Below are positions 35,853 to 44,586 of a DNA stretch of 64,000 nt, one piece after another; the stretch's first letter is position 1; each line of letters begins with the position of its first letter. The position numbers were made by a program, and so were the translations under genes. The DNA comes from Candidatus Schekmanbacteria bacterium. Its GTDB lineage: Bacteria; Schekmanbacteria; GWA2-38-11; J061. The stretch lies in assembly GCA_016219965.1 (NCBI GenBank), contig JACRJM010000007.1:248001-312000 (forward strand). Direction: 5' to 3'. Below the pieces are notes generated by a model. That model saw nothing but the letters and a program-made list of their open reading frames with translations, was not told where the DNA came from and ran no database searches.

Positions 35853-37469
35853 TCATCTGCCAGCTTGTAAAGCTCTTAAATTTTCTTTTGCAGAAGATAA
35901 ATCAGGGTTTAACCGCAGTGCTGCCTTGAAATGCTCTATCGCTTTATCCTTAAGCCCCATATCCCTGTAGGCAACTGCAAGATTATTATGGATGTAGAGA
36001 TCATCTGGTTTTAATTTAAGCGCGATTTCGTACTCCTCTATTGCTTTATCCGTAAAACCTCTGATCTGATATGCAACGGCGAGGTTATAGTGGGCATTGC
36101 TGTCGCGAGGTCTCAATTCTATCGCCGCATGATACTCCTCTATGGATTTATCAAACATTCCTCTGCTTCTTAACGCAATAGCCAGATTATTATGAGGAGC
36201 TTCAGCGTCAGGCGATTTTTTAACAGCATCTGTCCAGAGTGTGAACTCATCCTTCCAGGCAGAATTTCTTTTGACCGTATCCAGAGAATAGAGTCCTGAA
36301 ATGACAAAGAGCAATATTATGGGAATTATATTTTCTTTTCCGGGAAGCCGGAGACTGCGTAAATTCTTTATTCCTACGGAAAACAAGATCGCAAATCCAG
36401 CAGAGGGGAGATAAAGATATCTCTCTGAGAATACATTCTCCCCCACCGCAGGGATGTAAAGAGCTGGAAGAAGGGGAACGGCAATCAATAACATGCCAGT
36501 AAATACCGCACTGTTACGTCTCTTCGCAATATATGCAAGACAGACAAATGCGATGACTGCCATAATCCCTATCACGCTTTGCCATTTAAAGAGCGACATG
36601 ACCGGATGGAAAACATGATAGACGTTAAGATTTACCGGCATGATGAGCTTTACAATATATTGCGTAAAAAGCGGGAATATATTTATAAAATATTCATAAG
36701 TATTAAGCTCCGGGTGATTCTTTAAAGGTGAATAACCGCTAAGAGCATACGCCCTCAAAATGAAATAGAGCACTGCAACTGTTAGATATGGAAAATATCT
36801 TTTAAGCAAATACCCAAAAGTCTTAATAGAGATAACAGGACTCGGGAGCTTATCTAGCGAGTAATCATAGAAGAATAAAAACAGAGGAAGCGTAAGAGCA
36901 GGTTCCTTGCAAAGAGAAGCGAAAAAAAAGAAAATAAAAGACAAAACATATTTGAAGTTCCAAGTCCCTCCTGCTTTCGCATAGAGATAAAAAGAAAGAA
37001 GATAAAAAAATGAAAATGACAGCTCCGGAAGCCCCCCTATCCATGCTACAGCTTCAGTGTGGATAGGATGAACGGCAAAGACAATGCCAGAAGCAAAAGC
37101 AGGCAGATATAATTGCTTACTTCCCATCAGCATCAAAACTATTAAAAAAACAAGCAGCGCAGTACCGGCATGAAACATGATATTAGTGATATGAAACCCC
37201 CATGGATTCATACCAAAGACATGATAGTCAGCCATATAGATAATGTACATCAGCGGACGGTAATAGCTTGAAGCATCCTGTCCCAGAATCCTCCAGACAT
37301 CAGAAGTGAATATCCCGGGGATATATTTAATGTCCTTCACTAAGGAATTCTCAACAATAAGGGCCTTATCATCATAGACAAAATCATTTTGCAGGGAATT
37401 GAGATAGACCGCTGAAGAAATAAGCAGTATGGAAAACAGGAATACATATTTTAAATTTAATATCTTTTT
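35853..37469 (-). CDS. Polytopic membrane protein with C-terminal TPR repeats (TMTC-like)
   Basis: About 538 residues. The N-terminus KKILNLKYVFLFSILL and the motif NDFVYDDKALIVEN are those of TMTC/PMT-related glycosyltransferase-like membrane proteins. About ten hydrophobic segments follow, then three to four TPR units (for example NNLAIALRSRGMFDKSIEEY). Eukaryotic TMTC proteins are O-mannosyltransferases; the bacterial function is unknown. The start is uncertain: GTG 37469 matches the family N-terminus, while TTG 37508 is an alternative, and neither has a clear ribosome site. Confidence 0.75.
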   Translation of the reverse strand, partial: KKILNLKYVFLFSILLISSAVYLNSLQNDFVYDDKALIVENSLVKDIKYIPGIFTSDVWRILGQDASSYYRPLMYIIYMADYHVFGMNPWGFHITNIMFHAGTALLVFLIVLMLMGSKQLYLPAFASGIVFAVHPIHTEAVAWIGGLPELSFSFFYLLSFYLYAKAGGTWNFKYVLSFIFFFFASLCKEPALTLPLFLFFYDYSLDKLPSPVISIKTFGYLLKRYFPYLTVAVLYFILRAYALSGYSPLKNHPELNTYEYFINIFPLFTQYIVKLIMPVNLNVYHVFHPVMSLFKWQSVIGIMAVIAFVCLAYIAKRRNSAVFTGMLLIAVPLLPALYIPAVGENVFSERYLYLPSAGFAILFSVGIKNLRSLRLPGKENIIPIILLFVISGLYSLDTVKRNSAWKDEFTLWTDAVKKSPDAEAPHNNLAIALRSRGMFDKSIEEYHAAIELRPRDSNAHYNLAVAYQIRGFTDKAIEEYEIALKLKPDDLYIHNNLAVAYRDMGLKDKAIEHFKAALRLNPDLSSAKENLRALQAGR

Positions 37470-37605
37470 CACAGCACTAGAAAATATATAAACTGTGACA
37501 CAATGCAATACTTAAAAATAGCTTGACTCTTTAGATGCGACTTCTTAGGATTCACCTCAAAATCTGCCTGCTTAAACGAAGTGAACGATAAAGAGGAGGC
37601 TCCTC

Positions 37606-39927
37606 ATGAAAATGAAAATTGCAGGTCTTGCACTTCTGATTTTATTGATTTTAACATCCACATTTACTTTTGCCTCAGACCCCATTGATACTTGGTATTG
37701 GAGAAGCGCCTTCCCCGACCCCGAGATTACATTCAAGGGAGTCGTCTATGGCAATGGCTTATTCGTTGCAGTCGGCAATGGAATTGCCTCATCCCCTGAT
37801 GGAATAACATGGACATCAAGAGTATCGGGCGATGACGGCAGTATGCAATTCTATGGAGTCGCCTTTGGGAACAGCACATTTGCAGCAGTAGGAAGCTCCG
37901 GTCTTGTCATGATATCGGGAGACGGTTTAACATGGAATTCAGCTGACCCCGGGACAAGCAACTCCCTCTACGCAGTAACATTCGGGAATAATATATTTAT
38001 AGCCGTAGGCTGGAACGGTACAATCAGGACATCTTCTAACGGCACTGAATGGTCTTCGGCTGTGTCAGATACAACCAATATGCTTGATGGCATAACCTTC
38101 GGGAACAGCACATTCATTATAGTAGGCCAGGGAGGCACAATCCTGTCATCTTCAGATGGAACAACATGGAATTCTAAAACATCAGGTACGAATAACCTTC
38201 TCTATGCAGCAGCCTATGGGAGCGGTAAATTCGTTGTAACAGGACTTGGAGGCACAATATTGACTTCTCCAACCGGGGAGACATGGACGCCGCAAACATC
38301 AAACACATCAAACCAGCTTTATGCGGTAACTTTCGGGAACAGTCTCTTTGTTGTGACAGGACAGTCAGGAGACATCTTTACATCATCTAACGGAGAGACA
38401 TGGACGCCAACTTCTGCAGGAGTCTCGGAATTATTTTACGGCATAATCTACTCAAACGGAATCTTCGTGGCAGTCGGAGGCAATGCAAAGATAATAACTT
38501 CTTCTGATGGAAATATATGGACAGAAAGGACTTCCGGGAGAAACACAACCAATCTCAGCACAATTGCTTATATTAACAATGCTTTTATTTCAGTGGCACC
38601 TGACTCAACATTCACTTCACCCGATGGCGTGTTATGGACTGTCACCACGGACAACAACGTCAATAACGACTACGTCACAGGTCTTGCTTATGGCAGCGGC
38701 AAGTTTGTCGTTACTGCCGGAGAACAGGCAATAAATGTAGAGAATTATTCCAATACCATTTTCACCTCATCCGACGGCGTTACATGGGCGGATAACACAC
38801 CTGAGGCAGGGACTAGGTTCTTATACAACATAACCTACGGGAATGGCTTGTTCGTTGCCGTCGGACGTGATGGAGAAATCCTCACCTCTCCAAACGGGGA
38901 AACATGGACTGACAGAGATCCGGGAACAACAGAAACTTTCAGGGCAATAGCTTACGGGAATAACACTTTTGTTGCAGTCGGGAATTCCGGGCTTGTCTAT
39001 ACTTCTCCCGATGGAATGGAACCATGGACAAGCAGTGATTCCGGAACAGGCAAAGACCTGCTTGCCATAACATTTGGAGGAGGAGTATTTGCCGCAGTAG
39101 GGACTGACGGAACTATAATCACTTCAGGAGACGGAATAACATGGACTGATAGAACATCGGAAATCAATTCATGGCTGAATGGAATAACCTATGGCAACAA
39201 TACATTTGTTGCAGTCGGAAGGGATGGAATAATACTCACTTCATCTGACGGAGAAATATGGACGGAAAGGGATTCAGGAAGCAGTTCGTCATGGCTTAAT
39301 TCTGTAATTTATTCCGGAGATAGTTTCGTCATTGTCGGCGACCAGGGAGATATTGTCCAGTCTGCCTCGACAAGCGCTGAGCAGACTTACAGCATTTCAG
39401 GTAAAGTCACATTGAATGGAAACGGGTTTTCAGGAGTAATAATAATAGCAGGCTCCAAATCTGATGTAACAGACATTGACGGCAATTTCAGCATCGATGA
39501 CCTTCCGGCAGGAAGTTATACAGTAACACCAAGTAAATCAGGTTATACATTCTCTCCGGGCTCCCAGCCTATAAATATTACAAATTCAAATCAAACAGGA
39601 ATAGATTTCACGGCGGCTATAAAAAAAGGGATAATCATCATATCTCCTTCTGATGGAGAATCCTTCACAGCAGGAGAGAAAAACACTATACGCTGGACAG
39701 TATCTTCCAAGATGCACCATTTCGTAATTGAGTATTCTGTAAACGGCGGAAAGAAATGGAAGAAAATTGCAAAGTCAGTAACCGGCAAAAAAACAAGCTA
39801 TGAATGGTCTGTGCCAAAATCTAATACAGCTAAGACAAACTGTAAAATAAGAATCACAGGTTTTAAGACAGCAAAGAAAAAGACATACATGTCAACGAGC
39901 AAGGTTTTCACCATAGAACCTTTGTAA
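37606..39927 (+). CDS. Secreted 14-repeat beta-propeller protein
   Basis: A 773-residue exported protein with a signal peptide (ALLILLILTSTFTFASD). Residues about 45-590 hold fourteen repeats of about 39 residues, each of the form YGNxxFVAVGxxGxIxTSxDGxTW. They resemble BNR/photosystem-II-stability-factor propeller blades, and fourteen would make two seven-bladed propellers. A carboxypeptidase-regulatory-like domain (593-670) and a C-terminal Ig-like domain (675-773, WTVSSKMHHFVIEYSVNGGKKW) follow. The ribosome site GAGGAGG is six bases before the ATG. It is probably a surface or extracellular protein; its ligand is unknown. Confidence 0.8.
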   Translation: MKMKIAGLALLILLILTSTFTFASDPIDTWYWRSAFPDPEITFKGVVYGNGLFVAVGNGIASSPDGITWTSRVSGDDGSMQFYGVAFGNSTFAAVGSSGLVMISGDGLTWNSADPGTSNSLYAVTFGNNIFIAVGWNGTIRTSSNGTEWSSAVSDTTNMLDGITFGNSTFIIVGQGGTILSSSDGTTWNSKTSGTNNLLYAAAYGSGKFVVTGLGGTILTSPTGETWTPQTSNTSNQLYAVTFGNSLFVVTGQSGDIFTSSNGETWTPTSAGVSELFYGIIYSNGIFVAVGGNAKIITSSDGNIWTERTSGRNTTNLSTIAYINNAFISVAPDSTFTSPDGVLWTVTTDNNVNNDYVTGLAYGSGKFVVTAGEQAINVENYSNTIFTSSDGVTWADNTPEAGTRFLYNITYGNGLFVAVGRDGEILTSPNGETWTDRDPGTTETFRAIAYGNNTFVAVGNSGLVYTSPDGMEPWTSSDSGTGKDLLAITFGGGVFAAVGTDGTIITSGDGITWTDRTSEINSWLNGITYGNNTFVAVGRDGIILTSSDGEIWTERDSGSSSSWLNSVIYSGDSFVIVGDQGDIVQSASTSAEQTYSISGKVTLNGNGFSGVIIIAGSKSDVTDIDGNFSIDDLPAGSYTVTPSKSGYTFSPGSQPINITNSNQTGIDFTAAIKKGIIIISPSDGESFTAGEKNTIRWTVSSKMHHFVIEYSVNGGKKWKKIAKSVTGKKTSYEWSVPKSNTAKTNCKIRITGFKTAKKKTYMSTSKVFTIEPL

Positions 39928-39952
39928 CAAACTGAAGAATAACATATTGCTG

Positions 39953-39981
39953 TTGACATTCAGGGAAAAAATGATTTAGTA
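39953..39981 (+). promoter_or_regulatory. Candidate promoter of the leuA leader
   Basis: TTGACA (39953-39958) is followed after 17 bp by TTAGTA, a poor -10; TAGTAT at 39980 is an alternative with a longer spacer. Transcription would start at or near the leader ATG at 39988, which could make the leader peptide leaderless. Confidence 0.4.
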
Positions 39982-39987
39982 GTATCC

Positions 39988-40092
39988 ATGACAATGAATA
40001 GAACTATAATTTCAGACGAACGACTTACAAACCTGCTATGGCATTTACAAGCCGTGGCTGGTGAAGGAAAGTACTATCTTATAGAAAAATAA
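39988..40092 (+). CDS. Putative leuA leader peptide (34 codons)
   Basis: A short frame beginning ATGACAATG encodes 34 residues with five leucines, four of them clustered in RLTNLLWHLQ. No ribosome site is visible, but the ATG may lie at the 5' end of the transcript. It ends 35 bp before a strong terminator that itself sits 21 bp before leuA. Stalling at CTG-CTA (40033-40038) would cover one arm of a pause hairpin. I infer a leucine attenuation leader; a chance frame is possible. Confidence 0.5.
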   Translation: MTMNRTIISDERLTNLLWHLQAVAGEGKYYLIEK

Positions 40093-40158
40093 AAACCTGA
40101 ACCACTTATAAAAATAGAACTTATTTAAAAAGCCACGGACAAAAATCCGTGGCTTTTT
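40036..40158 (+). promoter_or_regulatory. Putative transcription attenuator of leuA
   Basis: Four segments can form alternative structures. CTATGGC (40036-40042) pairs with GCCGTGG (40051-40057) as a pause hairpin over the Leu codons. CCGTGGCT (40052-40059) also pairs perfectly with AGCCACGG (40131-40138), which is the 5' arm of the terminator whose 3' arm is TCCGTGGCT (40146-40154). Stalling at leucine codons would free the second segment and block the terminator, switching leuA on when leucine is short. Confidence 0.55.
40127..40158 (+). terminator. Rho-independent terminator just before leuA
   Basis: AAAAAGCCACGGA and TCCGTGGCTTTTT form a perfect 13-bp stem with a 6-base loop, followed by CTTTTTG. 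Its position 21 bp before the leuA ATG and about 200 bp beyond the previous gene favours an attenuator. Confidence 0.92.
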
Positions 40159-40179
40159 CTTTTTGAGAAAGGAAAGAAT

Positions 40180-41871
40180 ATGAAAATGCCGGTTAACAAA
40201 TACAAAGCATATATGTCCATTGATATGCCGGACCGCAAATGGCCTTCAAAAGTGATAACGCATGCTCCCCGCTGGTGCAGTGTTGATTTGAGGGACGGCA
40301 ATCAGGCGCTTGTAATCCCGATGAGCGTCGATGAAAAAAAGGAGATGTTTAATCTTCTCGTTGAAATCGGCTTTAAGGAAATAGAGGTTGGATTCCCTTC
40401 GGCATCGCAGACAGAATATGACTTTTTGCGCTCTCTTATAGAAGGAAACTCAATCCCGGAAGATGTTACTATACAGGTGCTCACACAGGCGCGGGACCAT
40501 CTTATCAAAAGGACATTTGAGGCACTCAGCGGAGCAAAGCGTGCGATAGTGCATCTCTACAATTCCACTTCAGAGCTTCAGAGACGTGTTGTGTTCCGCA
40601 TGGGAAAAAATGAGACTATCGAGCTTGCAGTGCGCGGTGCCTCACTTGTCAGGGAAGAAGCTCAAAAAATCAGCGGAACTGAAATCATCTATGAATACTC
40701 GCCTGAAAGCTTCACAGGCACTGAACTCGATTTTGCAGTTGAGATTTCAGAGGCTGTGATGGATGTATGGGAACCTGCATCTGAAAGGAAGATGATAATC
40801 AATCTTCCGGCAACAGTTGAAATGGCAACACCCAACATTTACGCAGACCAGATCGAGTGGTTCTGCAGACATATAAAAGACAGGAAGAACGTCATCATCA
40901 GCTCTCATGCCCATAATGACAGAGGGACTGCCGTTGCTGCCACGGAATTTGCCATCATGGCAGGAGCCGAACGCGTTGAAGGAACCCTTTTCGGAAACGG
41001 AGAACGCACAGGGAACGTTGATATCATAACCCTTGCGCTCAACATGTTCTCGCAGGGGATAGACCCTGAGCTTGATTTGAATGATATAAACAGGGTCATA
41101 GGCATCTATGAGAAGTGCTCAAGGATTCCTGTTCACATGCGCCACCCTTATGCAGGAGAGCTTGTTTACACAGCTTTTTCAGGGTCCCATCAGGATGCCA
41201 TAAACAAAGGCATGAGGGCTTACTATGGGGATAAACCTCAATGCTGGGAAGTCCCATATCTGCCCATTGACCCTTCTGATGTTGGAAGAACTTACGAATC
41301 TATCATCCGGATAAACAGCCAGTCGGGGAAAGGCGGCATTGCCTATATAATGGAAAAAGAATATGGTTTCAGCATTCCAAAGGAGATGCAGCCTGAGTTC
41401 GGTATGATAATCCAGAAAATATCAGATGAAAAAGGAAGCGAGATATTCCCTGAGACGATCAGTGAAGCTTTTTACAATGAATATCTCCACCCTGACTCAC
41501 CATTCAAATTTAAAAGCTTCAGGGAAGAAGAAAGCGCATACGAGAACGGGAGTTCTGATAAATCAGGAAGTGAAATAAAAGCTGTAATAAATGTTGATGG
41601 AATTAAAAAGGAGATTTCCGGAACAGGAAACGGGCCTATTGATGCATTCAGCAATGCCGTAAAAAATGAGATGAAGATTAACTTCAGAATCATTTCCTAC
41701 TATGAACATGCCCTTGAGCAGGGTTCTGACTCAAAGGCAGTGGCATATATCAGAATAGATGTTGATGGGAATAAATTCTGGGGAGCAGGCATTGATACCA
41801 ACATAGATGTCGCTTCCTTCAAGGCAATACTGTCAGCTCTTAACAGAGCACAGATGGGGAAGAATGTATGA
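40180..41871 (+). CDS. leuA: 2-isopropylmalate synthase
   Basis: A 563-residue enzyme condensing 2-oxoisovalerate and acetyl-CoA in the first committed step of leucine synthesis. The catalytic barrel shows CSVDLRDGNQALV, GFKEIEVGFPSASQTEYDF and the metal motif SSHAHNDRGTAVAATE. The C-terminal regulatory domain (from about 450) is the leucine-binding type, so feedback inhibition is likely. The length and N-terminus (APRWCSVDLRDGNQ) are of the long, actinobacterial-like LeuA class. A GAAAGG site precedes the ATG, and a probable attenuator lies directly upstream. Confidence 0.93.
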   Translation: MKMPVNKYKAYMSIDMPDRKWPSKVITHAPRWCSVDLRDGNQALVIPMSVDEKKEMFNLLVEIGFKEIEVGFPSASQTEYDFLRSLIEGNSIPEDVTIQVLTQARDHLIKRTFEALSGAKRAIVHLYNSTSELQRRVVFRMGKNETIELAVRGASLVREEAQKISGTEIIYEYSPESFTGTELDFAVEISEAVMDVWEPASERKMIINLPATVEMATPNIYADQIEWFCRHIKDRKNVIISSHAHNDRGTAVAATEFAIMAGAERVEGTLFGNGERTGNVDIITLALNMFSQGIDPELDLNDINRVIGIYEKCSRIPVHMRHPYAGELVYTAFSGSHQDAINKGMRAYYGDKPQCWEVPYLPIDPSDVGRTYESIIRINSQSGKGGIAYIMEKEYGFSIPKEMQPEFGMIIQKISDEKGSEIFPETISEAFYNEYLHPDSPFKFKSFREEESAYENGSSDKSGSEIKAVINVDGIKKEISGTGNGPIDAFSNAVKNEMKINFRIISYYEHALEQGSDSKAVAYIRIDVDGNKFWGAGIDTNIDVASFKAILSALNRAQMGKNV

Positions 41872-41921
41872 TAATCTGTGTATGCAGCAATTAGAGTCTT
41901 TTTTTTAAAGTCAAATTACAC

Positions 41922-41951
41922 TTGACAGTAACCTATATATATTTTTATAAA
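41922..41951 (+). promoter_or_regulatory. Promoter of the merR-hicB / hicA operon
   Basis: TTGACA and TATAAA are separated by 18 bp of AT-rich DNA, a near-consensus pair 38 bp before the antitoxin ATG. Confidence 0.7.
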
Positions 41952-41963
41952 TACATTAATGTA
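41952..41963. promoter_or_regulatory. Palindromic operator candidate for the toxin-antitoxin operon
   Basis: TACATTAATGTA is a perfect 12-bp palindrome immediately downstream of the -10 box, ideally placed for autorepression by the MerR-HicB protein. Confidence 0.55.
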
Positions 41964-41988
41964 ATTAAAATTTCTTTTAGGGGTTATT

Positions 41989-42636
41989 ATGAATAACTTC
42001 AATTCAAAAACTGTATGCAAAATAATTGATATAACAAAGAGACAGATTGATCACTGGGACAGGACGCATCTTATAAAACCTTCTGTACAGGAAGCTTCCG
42101 GCTATGGCTCAGTCAGGCTTTATTCTTTTCAAGACCTGATTCAGTTTAAGGTAGTAAAAACATTAACTGACAAAGGGGTAAGTATCCAGAAGATCAGGAA
42201 GAGTTTAAACTATTTAAGAAAGCATCTTCCGGCAGTTAATAAACCATTAGCAGAACTAAGGTTCCTGACTGATGGAGAAACAATCTTTGTATTAACAGGA
42301 AATAACAAACAAATCATAGACACATTGAAGAGCGGACAACTGGTGTTTTCAATCGCAATAGGTGAATTGGTAGAGGAATTAAAAGATAAGATTGAAGTCG
42401 TTGTGAAAGAGAAAGGCTATTCTGTTTCAGTTTGCGGGAAGAAGTTTGATGTTGTCCTTCATCCTGATACAGAAGACGGAGGTTTCTGGATAGAATGCCC
42501 CTCTCTTTCAGGCTGTGCTTCTCAGGGTGAGACAGTTGAGGATGCCCTCAGTATGATAACGGATGCTATCGAGGGGCATTTAGAGATTGCAAAAGAGGAT
42601 AATCTGAAACAGACAAGGAAGACAAAGGCTGCCTAA
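41989..42636 (+). CDS. MerR-HicB fusion antitoxin/regulator
   Basis: A 215-residue protein with an N-terminal MerR-type helix-turn-helix (about 5-75, ITKRQIDHWDRTHLIKPS, RLYSFQDLIQFKVVKTL), a middle segment typical of some MerR proteins (ELRFLTDGETIFVLTG, SGQLVFSIAIGELVEEL) and a C-terminal HicB-like domain (about 143-205, FDVVLHPDTEDGGFWIECPS, SGCASQGETVEDALSMI). Usual HicB antitoxins carry a small ribbon-helix-helix or HTH at the C-terminus instead. The next gene, which abuts it, encodes HicA. It should bind and neutralise HicA and repress its own promoter. AGGGG lies just upstream of the ATG. Confidence 0.85.
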   Translation: MNNFNSKTVCKIIDITKRQIDHWDRTHLIKPSVQEASGYGSVRLYSFQDLIQFKVVKTLTDKGVSIQKIRKSLNYLRKHLPAVNKPLAELRFLTDGETIFVLTGNNKQIIDTLKSGQLVFSIAIGELVEELKDKIEVVVKEKGYSVSVCGKKFDVVLHPDTEDGGFWIECPSLSGCASQGETVEDALSMITDAIEGHLEIAKEDNLKQTRKTKAA

Positions 42637-42864
42637 ATGTCTGGGCTCAACAATCTTAAACCTGAAAGAGTTGTAAGAGCCTTTGAGAAAGCAGGATGGA
42701 AAGTAAGAGGACAAAAAGGAAGTCATGTCCACCTCACCAAAGAAGGCAATCCAAATATTCTCTCAATACCGGTCCACAAAGGGAGACCACTAAAACAAGG
42801 CTTGCTTCTTAATCAGATAAAAAAAGCAGGATTGACAATTAAAGAATTTATGGAACTTCTATAA
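42637..42864 (+). CDS. hicA: HicA-family mRNA interferase toxin
   Basis: A 75-residue YcfA/HicA toxin with a double-stranded-RNA-binding-like fold. The catalytic His lies in RGQKGSHVHLTKEG (His30), and the strand ILSIPVHKGRPLKQG and the helix LLLNQIKKAGLTIKEF complete the domain. The ATG directly follows the antitoxin TAA with no gap. The antitoxin gene comes first, the reverse of the classic hicA-hicB order. It should cleave mRNA when the antitoxin is lost. Confidence 0.9.
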   Translation: MSGLNNLKPERVVRAFEKAGWKVRGQKGSHVHLTKEGNPNILSIPVHKGRPLKQGLLLNQIKKAGLTIKEFMELL

Positions 42865-42985
42865 ACATCATAACCAAAGTTAGTGATTGCGAAGAAACTA
42901 TTAAGTTTAGAATGAAATAATTAAATATGGCGCCCCGGAATCCTCCCAGCAGGGATTTACAATTTTAATACTTTGACTTTATATC

Positions 42986-44401
42986 TTAATCACTGCCTCT
43001 TTTAACCTGAAATGAACCTTCAATAGTGTGCTGCTCATTTGGATTATCACTTGATACAAGCACTCCATTAAACTTGCCTTTTATATATCCTCCGATAGCT
43101 CCATAACTTGTTACAGTTATTTCTCCACCTCCAGAACTGAGAGAATAATATGAATGATCTTTGTAACCTGAGGTAACAACTATTCTATTATTGGGATAAC
43201 TTACATTTATAGGGTAATTCCTTTCCGATTGTCCTTTGAATGAGATAGATATAGATGGTTTGATAACAACAGGAAACTCTGGATCAGGCGATGTTTTGTC
43301 AGTCCCGGACAATTCTGTGTAACCACCCGAAGAAACCCATTTACCTACAACTCTATCAATTTTAAAATTAGAAAGTTTGTATGACTTGCCATCAAATTTA
43401 AAAGAAATATATGTCTCTGCAGCAGGCACTTCTATCTTTTTAGGAGATACTCGGTTACGATTTGTTAGTCCATCACCCAACTCACCCCATCTATTCTGTC
43501 CCCAAGTCCATAATGTCCCATCCTTTTTTATAGCTATGGAATGAGACCCTCCTGCAGCAACCTCTACCCAGTTTTTAGATTTACCTATCTGGACTGGAGA
43601 AAATCTATTTTCAAATGTTCCATCGCCTAATTGACCATTTGCATTATCTCCCCAAGCCCATAATGTACCATCTGTTTTTAAAGCCATAGTGAAACTGAAA
43701 TTGTTTCCTGCACTAATTTTAGCCCACTTTCTGCTATTGCCTATCTGAACCGGCGAGGATTTATTCTCAAATGTCCCATTACCTAATTCACCGAACTCAT
43801 TATTCCCCCATGCCCACAATGTACCATCTGTTTTTAAAGCTATACTGTGAAGACTTCCGGCTGCAACCTCTGCCCAGTCTGTATCTGTACCTATCTGAAC
43901 TGGGGAATGTCGATCAGTTGTGTCTCCTGTTCCTAATTCACCATATTCATTAAATCCCCAGGCCCATAATGTTCCATCCTTTTTTATGGCAATGCCATCA
44001 GCATATCCTGCTGAAATTTTATCCCAATCTCTATCTGTTCCTATCTGAACCGGAAAGGATTTATTCTCAAATGTTCCATCACCTAATTCGCCTGCCTCAT
44101 TATCTCCCCAAGCCCATAATGTTCCATTTGTTTTTAAAGCTATGGTATTTGACCTCCCAGCTTTAACATCCGCCCACTTCTTGCTCTTTCCTATCTGAAC
44201 GGGAAAATATCTGATAGTTGTTTTTCCATCGCCTAATTCACCATTTGCATTGGCTCCCCATGCCCACAATGTGCCATCTGTTTTTATAACTATTGTATGG
44301 TCACCTCCTCCTGCAATCTGGAAGTCAAAAGCTTGCGCTTCAGGAGATATAACTAAAAACAAAATAAATGCAAAAAAGGATATAAATAGCTTTCTATTCA
44401 T
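42986..44401 (-). CDS. Secreted RCC1-repeat protein
   Basis: A 471-residue exported protein with a signal peptide ([20 protein letters not shown]). Residues about 29-330 hold six RCC1 repeats of about 50 residues, each with [29 protein letters not shown]. A C-terminal region of about 140 residues rich in beta-strand-forming sequence ([35 protein letters not shown]) ends the protein. Bacterial RCC1 proteins are often extracellular, with unknown ligands. Six repeats rather than seven could mean an incomplete propeller or one completed by the ends. AGGAG precedes the ATG. Confidence 0.85.
   Translation of the reverse strand: MNRKLFISFFAFILFLVISPEAQAFDFQIAGGGDHTIVIKTDGTLWAWGANANGELGDGKTTIRYFPVQIGKSKKWADVKAGRSNTIALKTNGTLWAWGDNEAGELGDGTFENKSFPVQIGTDRDWDKISAGYADGIAIKKDGTLWAWGFNEYGELGTGDTTDRHSPVQIGTDTDWAEVAAGSLHSIALKTDGTLWAWGNNEFGELGNGTFENKSSPVQIGNSRKWAKISAGNNFSFTMALKTDGTLWAWGDNANGQLGDGTFENRFSPVQIGKSKNWVEVAAGGSHSIAIKKDGTLWTWGQNRWGELGDGLTNRNRVSPKKIEVPAAETYISFKFDGKSYKLSNFKIDRVVGKWVSSGGYTELSGTDKTSPDPEFPVVIKPSISISFKGQSERNYPINVSYPNNRIVVTSGYKDHSYYSLSSGGGEITVTSYGAIGGYIKGKFNGVLVSSDNPNEQHTIEGSFQVKRGSD
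43412..44317 (-). repeat. Six tandem about 150-bp repeats encoding RCC1 blades
   Basis: Near-identical stretches such as CATAATGTACCATCTGTTTT recur with a period of about 150 bp. DNA-level similarity indicates recent duplication or gene conversion within the gene. Confidence 0.75.
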
Positions 44402-44456
44402 ACCTGCGCTCCTGATAAGGATTAAAAATTTGGTTTAGTTATTTTTAATTTGATTA

Positions 44457-44485
44457 ATACTATTTCCATAAGAACAAATAGTCAA
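44457..44485 (-). promoter_or_regulatory. Promoter of the RCC1 gene
   Basis: On the minus strand TTGACT and TAGTAT are separated by 17 bp, giving a leader of about 50 bases before the RCC1 ATG. Confidence 0.55.
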
Positions 44486-44586
44486 TGCAAAGTACATTGT
44501 GAAAAATATAGAATAGTATTGGAGTCAGGTATTTATTCTTGTCTCGTTATATTACAGACAGTTCCATCAAAGACTATTTTAATTTT

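Noticed and set aside
39960-40179. T-box leader upstream of leuA
   Set aside because: The conserved T-box sequence is absent; the leader-peptide attenuator explains the structure better.
42928-42957. Sequence resembling the 3' end of a tRNA gene (minus strand), possible integration scar near hicA
   Set aside because: It starts like an acceptor stem with CCA, but the T-arm consensus is absent and no tRNA body follows.
43412-44317. Regular repeats considered as a CRISPR array
   Set aside because: The repeats are about 150 bp apart, lie in one open frame and encode RCC1 blades.
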